Shown: piece by piece, positions 27,666-36,589 of the stretch
Layout: each line of letters starts with the position of its first letter
How positions within the stretch are numbered: the first letter of the stretch is position 1
Assembly: GCA_016802295.1 (NCBI GenBank)
Contig: JAESIW010000210.1
Location: forward strand, 744,001 to 808,000
DNA length: 64,000 bases
From: Brachionus rotundiformis
Lineage: Eukaryota > Rotifera > Eurotatoria > Ploima > Brachionidae
Reading direction: 5' to 3'
Notes under the pieces: model-generated
Database searches by the model: none
Seen by the model: the letters and a program-made list of their open reading frames with translations, nothing else
What the model was told of the DNA's origin: nothing
Program-made: the position numbers and the translations under genes

Positions 27666-28854
27666 CAATGTATTTGCTATTAAATCTAGTGCTATTTTTA
27701 CTGGTACAAAATGGCTTAACAACCATGCTATAATTATAAAAAACGGTTTAATATCTAATATTTGTAACGTAAATTTATTGCCTAGTAATATGCACACCAT
27801 AGATTACGGCAACAACATTATTACTGCAGGGTTTGTAGACTTACAACTAAACGGTTGCGGTGGCGTATTGTTTAACGATAATACATCTGTACAAACCTTG
27901 CAAACCATGCATAAAACTAACTTAAAGTTTGGTACAACATCTTTTTTGCCAACGCTAATTACTACTACCGAACAACAAATGCAACAAGCCGTAGAAGTAA
28001 CCAAACAATACATACAGCAAAACTTAGTTAATGGTTTACCCACAGGTGGTGTTATTGGTGTGCATTTAGAAGGCCCATACATTAGCCCAAACAAAAAAGG
28101 CGTACATAATAGTGCTTATATTACTAAAATATCTAACCAAATGGTAGATTTTTTATGCAACAACGCACAACATTTACTTATTAAGTTAACTTTAGCACCC
28201 GAAGAAAATTTGCCAGAAACCATAACCAAACTAACCAAAGCCGGCGTAGTGGTTTCTATGGGGCATAGTAATGCTACTTACAACCAAGCAATAAAAGGCT
28301 ACCAAGCTGGTGCTAAAATGGCAACGCACTTATTTAACGCAATGTCTGCCTTTGAAAGCAGAAACCCCGCTATGGTTGGGGCTGTATTAAACAACAACAT
28401 TTATAGCGGTATAATTATAGACGGCCACCATGTAGACTACACCGCAGTGCAATTAAGCCACAAAATTAAGCAAAATTATTTATATATTGTAACCGATGCA
28501 GTTACACCCATGGGCACTAATCTTACAACTTTTAACTTTGCTAACAAACAAATTTTTGTTAAAAACGGCAAATGCTTTGCAGAAGACGGCACCCTTGCAG
28601 GGGCTAATATAGATATGCTAAGTAGCATTTATAATGCCGTAAATCATTGCAGTATAGCAACAGAAAACGCAATAAGTATGGCAAATATAAACCCTATTAA
28701 TGCCTTAATAAACTGCACCACTAATTACTATTATTACTTGTTTAATTTAGGCAAGCTACAACCTAGCAGTATTGCCAATATAACTGTTGTAAACCCAACG
28801 TTAAACCATTGCATTGCAGTTATAGATAACGGCAGGTTGATAAATATACAATAA
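27652..28854 (+). CDS. nagA: N-acetylglucosamine-6-phosphate deacetylase
   Basis: 400 residues of the amidohydrolase fold. Metal and substrate motifs include HLEGPYISPNKKGVH, SMGHSNATYNQ, THLFNAMSAFESRNP, IIDGHHVD and IVTDAVTPMG with the catalytic Asp. NagA removes acetate from N-acetylglucosamine 6-phosphate, yielding the NagB substrate. Acetate release fits with the Pta-AckA pair elsewhere in the window. Confidence 0.96.
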   Translation: MITNNNVFAIKSSAIFTGTKWLNNHAIIIKNGLISNICNVNLLPSNMHTIDYGNNIITAGFVDLQLNGCGGVLFNDNTSVQTLQTMHKTNLKFGTTSFLPTLITTTEQQMQQAVEVTKQYIQQNLVNGLPTGGVIGVHLEGPYISPNKKGVHNSAYITKISNQMVDFLCNNAQHLLIKLTLAPEENLPETITKLTKAGVVVSMGHSNATYNQAIKGYQAGAKMATHLFNAMSAFESRNPAMVGAVLNNNIYSGIIIDGHHVDYTAVQLSHKIKQNYLYIVTDAVTPMGTNLTTFNFANKQIFVKNGKCFAEDGTLAGANIDMLSSIYNAVNHCSIATENAISMANINPINALINCTTNYYYYLFNLGKLQPSSIANITVVNPTLNHCIAVIDNGRLINIQ

Positions 28855-28951
28855 CATTATAGTTAAATCTTCATTGTTTATTAATTAAATAATGCTATTA
28901 TATATTTATATAATAATATACTTTTATAAAAAATATTTGGTACTTTTTAGA

Positions 28952-29896
28952 ATGAAAAAATTTTTAACAAAACTTACAATACTAGCAACCTTAAGTTATA
29001 GCACTACGTTTGGTGCTTATATTGGTCTTCCGTTAATTCCAGAAATTGGTATAAGTGGCACTCCGCACAATGGCAGTGGATTTTATTTAGCTCCGTTGAA
29101 TTTTAGCTTTAGTCCCTATAGCCACAAGCGTTATGCAGTATCGGTAGATTTTCCGGTTTTTCATGTTAACGGCTTAGGCTTTAATCCATATCCTTGGGTT
29201 AAAAAAAATATTATAGATAACAATAAAGATGTAGACTTAGAAAACTTAATAAGTGACTATGGCGATATAGCATACAAAATAAACGTATTTGCGGCAGCTT
29301 TTGTAAATTTAGAGTACGATGCCTTTGGCAACCGTGGCTTTTATTATTTTGCGGGCTTAGGTTACGGCGGGCAAGTTGGTATTGCTAAAGATGCACGCAA
29401 TATAGCCAAGGTTTTTCCTACAATTTCTAAATTGCAAGATTTAACCCAAGATGAACTATTAGAAAAAGCACAAGACCCTCAGTTTCAGGCAGATTTACTT
29501 GAATCTTTAGACTCTTTAAGCAGTGTAATAGATAATTTATACGGTACTAATTCGGCTGCAGTAATAACTAAAATAAAAGAACTACAAGCAGACCCAACCA
29601 TTATAGAAGATGAAGACAAACTAAACGCATGGTTAAACGAATCTAAAGAAGTAGTAGAAGATTTAGATTTATCTGCGGGCGATATAGACATTACAAAAGC
29701 AGTAAAAGAAAATATTTTATCTATGAATACAGGCGTTGCATACCAATTAGGTGCTGGTTACGATTTAAAAATATTAGGTCCTTTAGGCTTAGATGTAAGG
29801 GCAAAAATGCAAGGCCTATTTAATAGCAACACCACACCAGTTTATAGTGTTGGTGCAAGATTTATTTTTAAATGGGGCTCTGCTTATAAACGCTAA
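28952..29896 (+). CDS. Predicted outer-membrane protein, unknown family
   Basis: 314 residues from the ATG at 28952. Translation from an upstream TTA-rich in-frame start would place 20 odd hydrophobic residues before a clean signal peptide (MKKFLTKLTILATLSYSTTFGA), so I reject it. The mature protein has strand-like segments (FYLAPLNFSFSPY; YYFAGLGYGGQVGI), a central acidic helical insert (about residues 160-260) and a closing strand YSVGARFIFKW. It looks like a small barrel with a helical domain facing one side. No function is recognised. Confidence 0.6.
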   Translation: MKKFLTKLTILATLSYSTTFGAYIGLPLIPEIGISGTPHNGSGFYLAPLNFSFSPYSHKRYAVSVDFPVFHVNGLGFNPYPWVKKNIIDNNKDVDLENLISDYGDIAYKINVFAAAFVNLEYDAFGNRGFYYFAGLGYGGQVGIAKDARNIAKVFPTISKLQDLTQDELLEKAQDPQFQADLLESLDSLSSVIDNLYGTNSAAVITKIKELQADPTIIEDEDKLNAWLNESKEVVEDLDLSAGDIDITKAVKENILSMNTGVAYQLGAGYDLKILGPLGLDVRAKMQGLFNSNTTPVYSVGARFIFKWGSAYKR

Positions 29897-29920
29897 TTAA
29901 AATAAACTTTATACAGTATA

Positions 29921-30835
29921 ATGGATTACTACAAGCCTAGCAAAAGCTATATTTTTGTGTTTGATATTGAAACTATACCAGACTATAAATCTGCTTACAA
30001 CTTGCTAGGCTTAAATACTAACACGCCTTTTACTAATAGCCAACTTAACCAAAAACTTAAAGATTACCATTTAGAAATTACCGATGGTAAAAACGATTTT
30101 TTGCGTCAGCCTTTTCATAAAGTAGTGGCTATTAGCTACTTGTACGCACAAGTAGATATACACAATAAGCACGAACACTACATGCTAAAAGATTTACGTA
30201 GTGCGGGTACATTGCCATATAATACAGAATCCGAAAAAGAACTGGTAGCAGGTTTTTTTGAAATGATAAACAAGTATAATTCGCCTAAATTAGTTAGCTT
30301 TAATGGTAGAATGTTTGATTTGCCCGTGCTAAAATATCGTGCAATGCAATACGGTATTAGTGGCGGAAGCTACTACAAAGCCGAAAACAACTTTAAAAGC
30401 TACGATTATAAATTTAATACCGAAAAACATTGCGATTTAATAGATGCTTTGTCAGACTTTGGGGCTTCGGCCAAAATAAAACTTAACGAGGTTTGTGCGG
30501 TACTGGGCTTACCTGGTAAATTTGGGGTAGATGGTAGCAATGTGCTAGAAATGTTTGAAAACAATAAAGTACAAGAAATTAGAGACTACTGCGAAACCGA
30601 TGTTCTTAACACCTATTTGCTATATTTAAAATACGCCCTACACACTAACCGCTTAAACGTGCAAAATTACAACTTTGCATTGCAAGATGTTTTGCAGTTA
30701 ATAGAAAGCAAAAACACCAACACCCTAAATAGCTTTAAACAACAGTGGCAACAAGCCCACTATAACACCTACGGCAACCCCGCAAACCCTAACAACCCCT
30801 TTGCCCCCTTTATACCAGAAGATTTTAAAAAGTAG
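29921..30835 (+). CDS. Predicted 3'-5' exonuclease, PolB-like DnaQ superfamily
   Basis: 304 residues of the DEDDy exonuclease fold. Exo I is FVFDIETIPD (Asp-x-Glu), exo II lies in SFNGRMFDLPVLKYRA, and exo III is YCETDVLNTY (Tyr-x3-Asp). The family is annotated as predicted 3'-5' exonuclease related to the PolB proofreading domain. The acid residues are all intact. It is 24 bases after the preceding outer-membrane gene, and the small island begins about 100 bases after it. Confidence 0.83.
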   Translation: MDYYKPSKSYIFVFDIETIPDYKSAYNLLGLNTNTPFTNSQLNQKLKDYHLEITDGKNDFLRQPFHKVVAISYLYAQVDIHNKHEHYMLKDLRSAGTLPYNTESEKELVAGFFEMINKYNSPKLVSFNGRMFDLPVLKYRAMQYGISGGSYYKAENNFKSYDYKFNTEKHCDLIDALSDFGASAKIKLNEVCAVLGLPGKFGVDGSNVLEMFENNKVQEIRDYCETDVLNTYLLYLKYALHTNRLNVQNYNFALQDVLQLIESKNTNTLNSFKQQWQQAHYNTYGNPANPNNPFAPFIPEDFKK

Positions 30836-30936
30836 TTTATGGGTGCTTTACTTTTATGCTATAATGGGTTTATAATAAAATTAAGCACTTATAAGTTACT
30901 ACTTAATAAAAATAGATTTATAAAAATAGGTTGATT

Positions 30937-31437
30937 ATGCAAAAATGTTTAAGGATGCTTTTTTACTGTATCGTGGTATGCTTAGTGGCTATTGTTTGTA
31001 TTGGAATTGGAGTATGGCTAGGTAACGTATTTAATGAGTATATAGGAGACTCTAGCTTACAAAATATTATCGCTGTTTATCAATCTATTATTATAGCTTT
31101 ATCTATTTTAATAACAGTCTCTATAATAACAAGTTACTTTAACTCTAAGCATGCGGCAGAAAACATGGTACACGACGTTGTAAAAGATAATATAGAGAAG
31201 AATATAGATTCTAAGCTTCAAGAAGAACTAAAAAATAACGAGCAAATTTCTCAACTTATAGAGAGCTATGTAGCCGAGAGAATGCCCCAACTTATGAAAA
31301 GCTATGGAGACGAGAGCATGTCTCAAAAGATTAAAGATATTATAAAAAGTGATGCAGATTTAATTGAAGATTTAATTAATATCTCAAAGGATACATTAAA
31401 TAAAAGAGTTGAACATGGCGAGAAGAACAATAAATAG
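30937..31437 (+). CDS. Small membrane protein with coiled-coil tail
   Basis: 166 residues from ATG 30937 (a TTG two codons earlier is possible; AGG lies six bases before the ATG). Two membrane helices, about residues 8-33 and 44-65, are followed by a charged, helical tail of about 100 residues (DNIEKNIDSKLQEELKNN) likely to form a coiled coil in the cytoplasm. Family unknown. Its end overlaps the start of the ImmA/IrrE gene by 23 bases, so it is the first gene of a coupled three-gene unit and may be its membrane sensor or effector. Confidence 0.72.
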   Translation: MQKCLRMLFYCIVVCLVAIVCIGIGVWLGNVFNEYIGDSSLQNIIAVYQSIIIALSILITVSIITSYFNSKHAAENMVHDVVKDNIEKNIDSKLQEELKNNEQISQLIESYVAERMPQLMKSYGDESMSQKIKDIIKSDADLIEDLINISKDTLNKRVEHGEKNNK

Positions 31438-31987
31438 ACCTAAGATTAAAGAAGAAAAAGAAGATTTGTTCAAAATAACACCTAGAGAGCTTGATAAAAG
31501 AACCCTAAGGAGCACAGATGAAATTATTGAGTATGCGAAAAAGATTGGTAAAAAGAGTGATAAGCACTTAGATATTGAAGAATTGATTAAAGAAAACGAA
31601 GAAGTAAACCTACTTTTTGAAGATATTGAAGAAGACGGGCAGATTACATACGATAAAATAGAAGAAAAATACAAAATTATAATTAATAAAAACCATAGCA
31701 AAAGTAGGCAAAGGTTTACTATGGCTCACGAATATATACACTACCTTATGCATAAAGATATTATACAAGAAAATATACACAAAGATAAAATACTATACAG
31801 AAGCTCGTTAACAAAACTTGATATTGATATTACAGCTAACAGACTGGCGGCGGAGATTTTAATGCCTGCTAAAGAGTTTAGAGAGGTTGTTAAAGAAGAA
31901 AAAGGAGACATAGGTAAGATAGCAGACAAATTTGGTGTATCTGTTATAGCCGCAATATATAGAGCAGAATTTTTAGGATTAAAATAA
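31415..31987 (+). CDS. ImmA/IrrE family zinc metallopeptidase
   Basis: 190 residues from ATG 31415 (TTG two codons upstream also in frame). The zinc motif is FTMAHEYIHYLMH, the HExxH of the family, followed by ANRLAAEILMPAKEF, which carries the third ligand. The last residues (KIADKFGVSVIAAIYR) match the usual helical end. ImmA/IrrE peptidases cleave XRE-type repressors in mobile elements or stress responses; no XRE gene is adjacent here. It overlaps the membrane-protein gene upstream and the beta-protein gene downstream. Confidence 0.88.
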   Translation: MARRTINRPKIKEEKEDLFKITPRELDKRTLRSTDEIIEYAKKIGKKSDKHLDIEELIKENEEVNLLFEDIEEDGQITYDKIEEKYKIIINKNHSKSRQRFTMAHEYIHYLMHKDIIQENIHKDKILYRSSLTKLDIDITANRLAAEILMPAKEFREVVKEEKGDIGKIADKFGVSVIAAIYRAEFLGLK

Positions 31988-33186
31988 TGAGTAATCAAAA
32001 TCATTTATATTATTTATTACTGCGTACAGCTGAAGCAGAAACACAATGTTGGAACAACCTTAAGCAAGAAATAAAAAAACAGATTGTGCCTATTATAGAG
32101 CTTACTCGTGGTAGAAAAATAAGTGTTAGAGGGATGGGAGATAAAGAAAAACTTAAAAGCGAATCTGAAGATAAATATAAAAATTTTGGAGTATATAATT
32201 TTTATGGTAGCCATTTAGATTCAATAAAAAGTATTGCTAAAGACAATACTTGCTTTATTGACATTACACCAGAGGACACCTTAATGTGTGGAGAGTTATA
32301 TGCATTAAGAAAGCACGACAACAACTACGAAAACTGGATCAATTTTTTAAAAGAAGAGTTTAAAGAACAAAACAATATTTGCCCTGTTTTACAAATTACG
32401 GACAACCAACTAGACGAGGTTGTTTATAAAAAAACATTACAAACTCAGTTTAAAGAATTATCTAAAAAATATAATAACATTGGTTACCGTGTATCTATAG
32501 TTACAGATACTTACTTTTTAATTGACTTGTCTATTTTATTTAACGACATAAATACACATTTACAATCTGGCAAACAATTTACTTTAATTTTAGACCACGA
32601 AGACTTAAGACCAAAAACAGCTACAATCCACGCAAAAGAAACAAGCCCTATAGTAAACGAAATTTTTACTAAGCTTCGTAATATTAATATTGTTATATTA
32701 TCAAATTTTTTCCCTAAAGCTTTAAATGAGTCTGGAGAAGAAATAAATATAGAAGAGATAGAGTTGTTTAAAGCAATATTGCTGGAACTTAAAAACGATA
32801 ATAAAAAGAATTTATTGTATGGTGATTACGGGTCTATAAATTCAATTAGAAACGACGAGGCGTTGATTACAAGAGGCTGGATACCCCATATAGATATACC
32901 TACTGGAGATAAAATAACATTTTACAAACAAAAAGTAGAACGAGATAGCAATGGAAGGCAGATGCGGCCGTACAAACATTACTACAATTTGCTAGCTAAA
33001 CATATAGTGGAGCAACCTGATTTTAAACAAATTACTGAATCATGGGCAAAAGAACAAATTAAAGAGGCATCCGTAAATGCAGATAGAGTTTACAGCAGTC
33101 TACCAAGGTTTTGGATCGCAGTAAGGTCTCAATTATATATAAATAATATTATTAACAAGTTAGATGAAATTTACCAACCTAAATAA
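31987..33186 (+). CDS. Beta family protein (phage T4 beta-protein-like)
   Basis: 399 residues matching the Beta_protein family. Seen are the opening LKQEIKKQIVPIIELTRG, the central FTLILDHEDL, LLYGDYGSINSIRND, and the late segment HYYNLLAKHIVEQPDF. The family is named after a phage T4 protein and is frequent next to ImmA/IrrE genes in accessory regions; its biochemical role is not established. The ATG shares one base with the preceding stop, so translation is coupled. Its 3' end overlaps a convergent nuclease-like gene by 16 bases. Confidence 0.75.
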   Translation: MSNQNHLYYLLLRTAEAETQCWNNLKQEIKKQIVPIIELTRGRKISVRGMGDKEKLKSESEDKYKNFGVYNFYGSHLDSIKSIAKDNTCFIDITPEDTLMCGELYALRKHDNNYENWINFLKEEFKEQNNICPVLQITDNQLDEVVYKKTLQTQFKELSKKYNNIGYRVSIVTDTYFLIDLSILFNDINTHLQSGKQFTLILDHEDLRPKTATIHAKETSPIVNEIFTKLRNINIVILSNFFPKALNESGEEINIEEIELFKAILLELKNDNKKNLLYGDYGSINSIRNDEALITRGWIPHIDIPTGDKITFYKQKVERDSNGRQMRPYKHYYNLLAKHIVEQPDFKQITESWAKEQIKEASVNADRVYSSLPRFWIAVRSQLYINNIINKLDEIYQPK

Positions 33187-33758
33187 GTTTTAATATTATT
33201 AGGGCTAAGTGGCTTTATATGTTCTATATTATAAGGTGGCAGGTAGTTATCTTTAAAATGCTTGTAATAAGGGTTTAAATTTTTTTTTAATTTATACACA
33301 ACCTGTTTTTTTAAATCTGTAAATTCTTTAACGTGTAAAGGTTTATTATTAATTAAAGCCATTAAAGAATCTGCTGTTATTTGTTTACTTTTCTTTGCTT
33401 TTTTTATAATATTCATTGTATCGTTTTCGTACAAAATAATACCTGTATTATCACTTAATAGGTCAATTGCTCTACCTATATATTTTTTAGTTAATACTAG
33501 GTAGGTATAATCAAAGGTTTTTTCGTAGTCTTGTATTTGCATTTGCAATCTGGAGAGATTATCATAATCAGATTTTAATTCAAATCCTATCGTATGATTG
33601 TTTTTTAAAACTAGTAAAATATCAGCCCGTCTTTTGTTCTTTGCAAAGGCAACTTCTAATCCTAAGCAATCTATTTTATTTTTAAATAATTTGTTTTCTA
33701 TATTTTGTATTGTTAAAAACGTTAGCTCTTCTAAAGTAATTAGATTGTTTAATGTCAT
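33171..33758 (-). CDS. sce7726-like protein with PD-(D/E)xK nuclease features
   Basis: 195 residues. The core reads RADILLVL...IGFELKSDYDNLSRLQMQI, followed by YTYLVLTKKY. Asp, then Glu-x-Lys after a beta turn, fits the PD-(D/E)xK nuclease fold, and the whole segment matches the sce7726 family as I know it. Members often neighbour sce7725/beta-type proteins, here the convergent gene. It should be cytoplasmic. A role in DNA cleavage or defence is inference from fold and context. Confidence 0.7.
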   Translation of the reverse strand: MTLNNLITLEELTFLTIQNIENKLFKNKIDCLGLEVAFAKNKRRADILLVLKNNHTIGFELKSDYDNLSRLQMQIQDYEKTFDYTYLVLTKKYIGRAIDLLSDNTGIILYENDTMNIIKKAKKSKQITADSLMALINNKPLHVKEFTDLKKQVVYKLKKNLNPYYKHFKDNYLPPYNIEHIKPLSPNNIKTYLGW

Positions 33759-33859
33759 AATTTATAATTACAAATTATTACTAATGCGTTATTATAACAC
33801 ACCTAACACTACAGCAAAAGCAATTTATTTTATCCAACCCACAAACCAACAAAATAACA

Positions 33860-33888
33860 TTGACACAACAAGTGCATTATAATACAAT
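33860..33888 (+). promoter_or_regulatory. Sigma-70-type promoter of thrS
   Basis: TTGACA at 33860-33865 is followed after 17 bases by TACAAT at 33883-33888. A consensus -35 and a near-consensus -10 at ideal spacing make this the clearest promoter in the window. It would give thrS a leader of about 100 bases that contains the inverted repeat described next. Confidence 0.75.
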
Positions 33889-33895
33889 TTAATAT

Positions 33896-33937
33896 ACTAT
33901 ATTGTAGTAAAAACTATATACATTTATACAATATAGT
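33896..33937 (+). promoter_or_regulatory. Perfect inverted repeat in the thrS leader
   Basis: ACTATATTGTA at 33896-33906 and TACAATATAGT at 33927-33937 are exact inverse complements separated by 20 bases. The repeat starts at about the expected transcription start. In RNA it would form an 11-pair hairpin; in DNA it could bind a dimeric regulator. No T-box elements are visible. Confidence 0.6.
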
Positions 33938-33994
33938 GCAACGTGTAAACAATATAAATATAAATATAAACTACAACAACCCAATATAATAAAA

Positions 33995-35929
33995 ATGATT
34001 ACAATTACTTTACTAAATGGCAGTACTCTGCAAGTTAATGCTAACAGCACGGCTTTAGATGTTGCTAATGCTATTAGTCCATCTTTAGCTAAAAATGCTT
34101 ATTTTGCAATAGTTAACGGCAACCAGCAAGATTTACTAACACCAATTACCACCAACAGTAAAGTAGAAATTATTACCGCTAAAAACGAAACCGAAGCCCT
34201 ATCTGTTATAAGGCACAGCCTTGCACATTTAATGGCAATGGCGGTTAGGCAGTTGTTTCCTAATACTAAAGTTGCTACAGGCCCCGTTACAGAAAATGGT
34301 TGGTTTTACGATTTATACCCTCCAGAGCCTTTTAAAGAAAGCGACCTACAAGCAATAGAACAACGCATGGCAGAGCTAATAGACCAAAACATTAGCATTA
34401 CCAGATACGAAACCACAAAACAACAGGCGGTTAGTAAATACACTAAAGAAGGCGAAACCTTTAAAATAGACGTTTTAAACACTATACCAGAAGAAACCGT
34501 TAGTTTTTACAAACAAGCAGAGTTTGAAGACTTATGCCGTGGCCCCCACGTGCTTAATACTAAACAATTACCTAAAGCATTTAAACTAACCAAGCTTTCT
34601 GGCGTTTATTGGCAAGGCAATAAACAAAACCCTATGTTACAGCGTATTTCTGGCGTGGCGTTTTTAAATAAAAAAGATTTAGACCAATACCTAACTTTAC
34701 AAGCAGAACTAGAAAAAAACGACCACAGAAAACTAGGCGTAGCTATGGATTTGTTTCATATGCAAGAAGAAGCTGTAGGCGGAGTATTTTGGCACCACAA
34801 TGGCTACGCTATTTATCGCAATTTAGAAAATTACATACGAGAAAAAATCTTTGCTAAAGGCTATACCGAAGTTAAAACACCCTTGCTTATAAACCGTAAA
34901 TTATGGGAAGATTCTGGACACTGGAGCAAATATAAAGACAATATGTTTGTAGTAAAAGACAACAACCAAGATGATTTAGCCCTTAAACCTATGAACTGCC
35001 CTGCTCATGTGCAAATTTTTAAACAAGGTACTAAATCTTATAAAGATTTACCAATTAGAATGTCGGAATTTGGCTGTTGCCACCGTAACGAAAGCTCGGG
35101 CTCGTTACACGGTATTATGCGTGTACGTGGTTTTGTGCAAGATGATGCTCATATTTTTTGTACTAAAGAGCAAATAGTACAAGAAAGCGTTGCGTTTTGC
35201 CAACTAGTAAAAGAAGTTTATACAGATATTTTTGGCGAACACGAACTTATTGTTAAATTTTCAGACCGTCCAGAACAACGTGTAGGGTCAGATGAAGTGT
35301 GGGATGAAGCCGAACAATCTTTAGTTAAAGCAGCAGAACACGCCGGCTTAGAAATTGTACTAAATAAAGCAGACGGAGCCTTTTATGGCCCTAAACTAGA
35401 GTTTACCCTAAAAGATACTTTTGGCAGACAATGGCAATTAGGTACTTTACAAATGGACTTTGTACTACCACAACGCTTAGGCGCTTATTATGTAGCAGAA
35501 GACGGCAACAAACACAACCCTATAATGCTACACAGAGCCATACTAGGATCGTTAGAACGTTTTATTGGTTTATTGCTAGAACACTACAAAGGTAAGTTGC
35601 CTTTATGGTTATCGGCGAATCATATTGTATTAATGGGCGTAATAAATAAATTTGATACCCAAGTAAAACACATTAATAACTTATTACTGCAAAATAACAT
35701 TGCTAGTTTTACAGATTTACGTGCAGAAAAAATTAATTATAAAATTAGAGAGCATTCGCTAGCAAAAGTGCCACTTATTGGTATAATTGGCGAAAAAGAA
35801 ATAGCAGAAAATACAATTACTATTAGAATATTAGGTAGCAACAATCAGCATACTTTAAATTTAGATGATTTTATTGCAATGGTAAAAAATAATATTGCTT
35901 TAAAACAAACCGAATTTGTAGTAAAATAG
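33995..35929 (+). CDS. thrS: Threonine-tRNA ligase
   Basis: 644 residues with the complete bacterial ThrRS order: TGS domain, the editing N2 domain (HSLAHLMAMAVRQLFP; PHVLNTKQ), class II catalytic core (motif 2 SEFGCCHRNESSGSLHGIMRVRGF, of which the FRNE-like HRNE is diagnostic; motif 3 LHRAILGSLERFIGLLLEH) and the anticodon-binding domain. Zinc ligands Cys and His appear in LALKPMNCPAHVQIF. It charges tRNA-Thr in the cytoplasm. It precedes infC, as in many bacteria. Confidence 0.98.
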   Translation: MITITLLNGSTLQVNANSTALDVANAISPSLAKNAYFAIVNGNQQDLLTPITTNSKVEIITAKNETEALSVIRHSLAHLMAMAVRQLFPNTKVATGPVTENGWFYDLYPPEPFKESDLQAIEQRMAELIDQNISITRYETTKQQAVSKYTKEGETFKIDVLNTIPEETVSFYKQAEFEDLCRGPHVLNTKQLPKAFKLTKLSGVYWQGNKQNPMLQRISGVAFLNKKDLDQYLTLQAELEKNDHRKLGVAMDLFHMQEEAVGGVFWHHNGYAIYRNLENYIREKIFAKGYTEVKTPLLINRKLWEDSGHWSKYKDNMFVVKDNNQDDLALKPMNCPAHVQIFKQGTKSYKDLPIRMSEFGCCHRNESSGSLHGIMRVRGFVQDDAHIFCTKEQIVQESVAFCQLVKEVYTDIFGEHELIVKFSDRPEQRVGSDEVWDEAEQSLVKAAEHAGLEIVLNKADGAFYGPKLEFTLKDTFGRQWQLGTLQMDFVLPQRLGAYYVAEDGNKHNPIMLHRAILGSLERFIGLLLEHYKGKLPLWLSANHIVLMGVINKFDTQVKHINNLLLQNNIASFTDLRAEKINYKIREHSLAKVPLIGIIGEKEIAENTITIRILGSNNQHTLNLDDFIAMVKNNIALKQTEFVVK

Positions 35930-36006
35930 GGTTATGTAGTTAATTTGTATTAATAATATATTTTTATACTGCAATTATTTTTTACTAATAAAGGATTATA
36001 TTTAGC

Positions 36007-36561
36007 TTGCAACACGTTAATAATAGAAACAAAGATCAATCTTTAAAAATTAATAAGGATATTAAAGCAAAAGAAGTTAGACTAATAGACGAAAATGGTG
36101 AAATGATAGGCGTTATATCGTTATCAGAAGCCCTTAAAAAGGCAGAAGAATCTAATTTAGACTTAGTTGAAGTTAATGCTACTAGTTATCCGCCGGTATG
36201 CAAAATTATAGATTATGGCAAATATAAATACTTACAGCAAAAAAAACAGCACGAAGCTAAAAAAAAGCAAAAAAAAGTAATTGTAAAAAAATTAGCTATT
36301 CATTTAAACATTGGCCTGCACGATTATGCAGTTAAAGTTAAACAAATAACCACTTATATAAACGAAGGCAAAAATGTAGACCTAGCCGTAGAGTTACGTG
36401 GTAGAGAAATGGAATATAGCGAAAAAGCCAAAGAACTTTTAGCCAGAATGTACAAAGATATTGGTGGCGAAGAATTTGCTAAGTTAAATAATCAACCAAA
36501 ATTAGAAGGTAGAAAAGTTGTAGCGGTGCTTACACCAGCAGTAACAAAAACCGCAGAATAA
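36007..36561 (+). CDS. infC: Translation initiation factor IF-3
   Basis: 184 residues. The N-domain shows EVRLIDENGEMIGV and SLDLVEVNATSYPPVCKIIDYGKYKY (identified from its PPVCKI block), and the C-domain KKLAIHLNIGLHDY. No ATG is available: the reading frame opens with TTG at 36007, and ATA at 35998 or ATT at 35995 are alternatives, with AAGGA at 35991-35995. A non-AUG start is typical of infC, where IF-3 discriminates against its own start codon and so limits its level. IF-3 binds the 30S subunit. Confidence 0.95.
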   Translation: MQHVNNRNKDQSLKINKDIKAKEVRLIDENGEMIGVISLSEALKKAEESNLDLVEVNATSYPPVCKIIDYGKYKYLQQKKQHEAKKKQKKVIVKKLAIHLNIGLHDYAVKVKQITTYINEGKNVDLAVELRGREMEYSEKAKELLARMYKDIGGEEFAKLNNQPKLEGRKVVAVLTPAVTKTAE

Positions 36562-36589
36562 AAGTATTTAAAATAAAAGGAGAACGCCC

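Noticed and set aside
30937..33758. Intact prophage
   Set aside because: No integrase, structural or lysis genes and no visible attachment-site repeats flank the block.
33889..33994. T-box riboswitch in front of thrS
   Set aside because: The leader is only about 100 bases, T-boxes are typical of Gram-positive bacteria, and no T-box sequence or specifier loop is visible.
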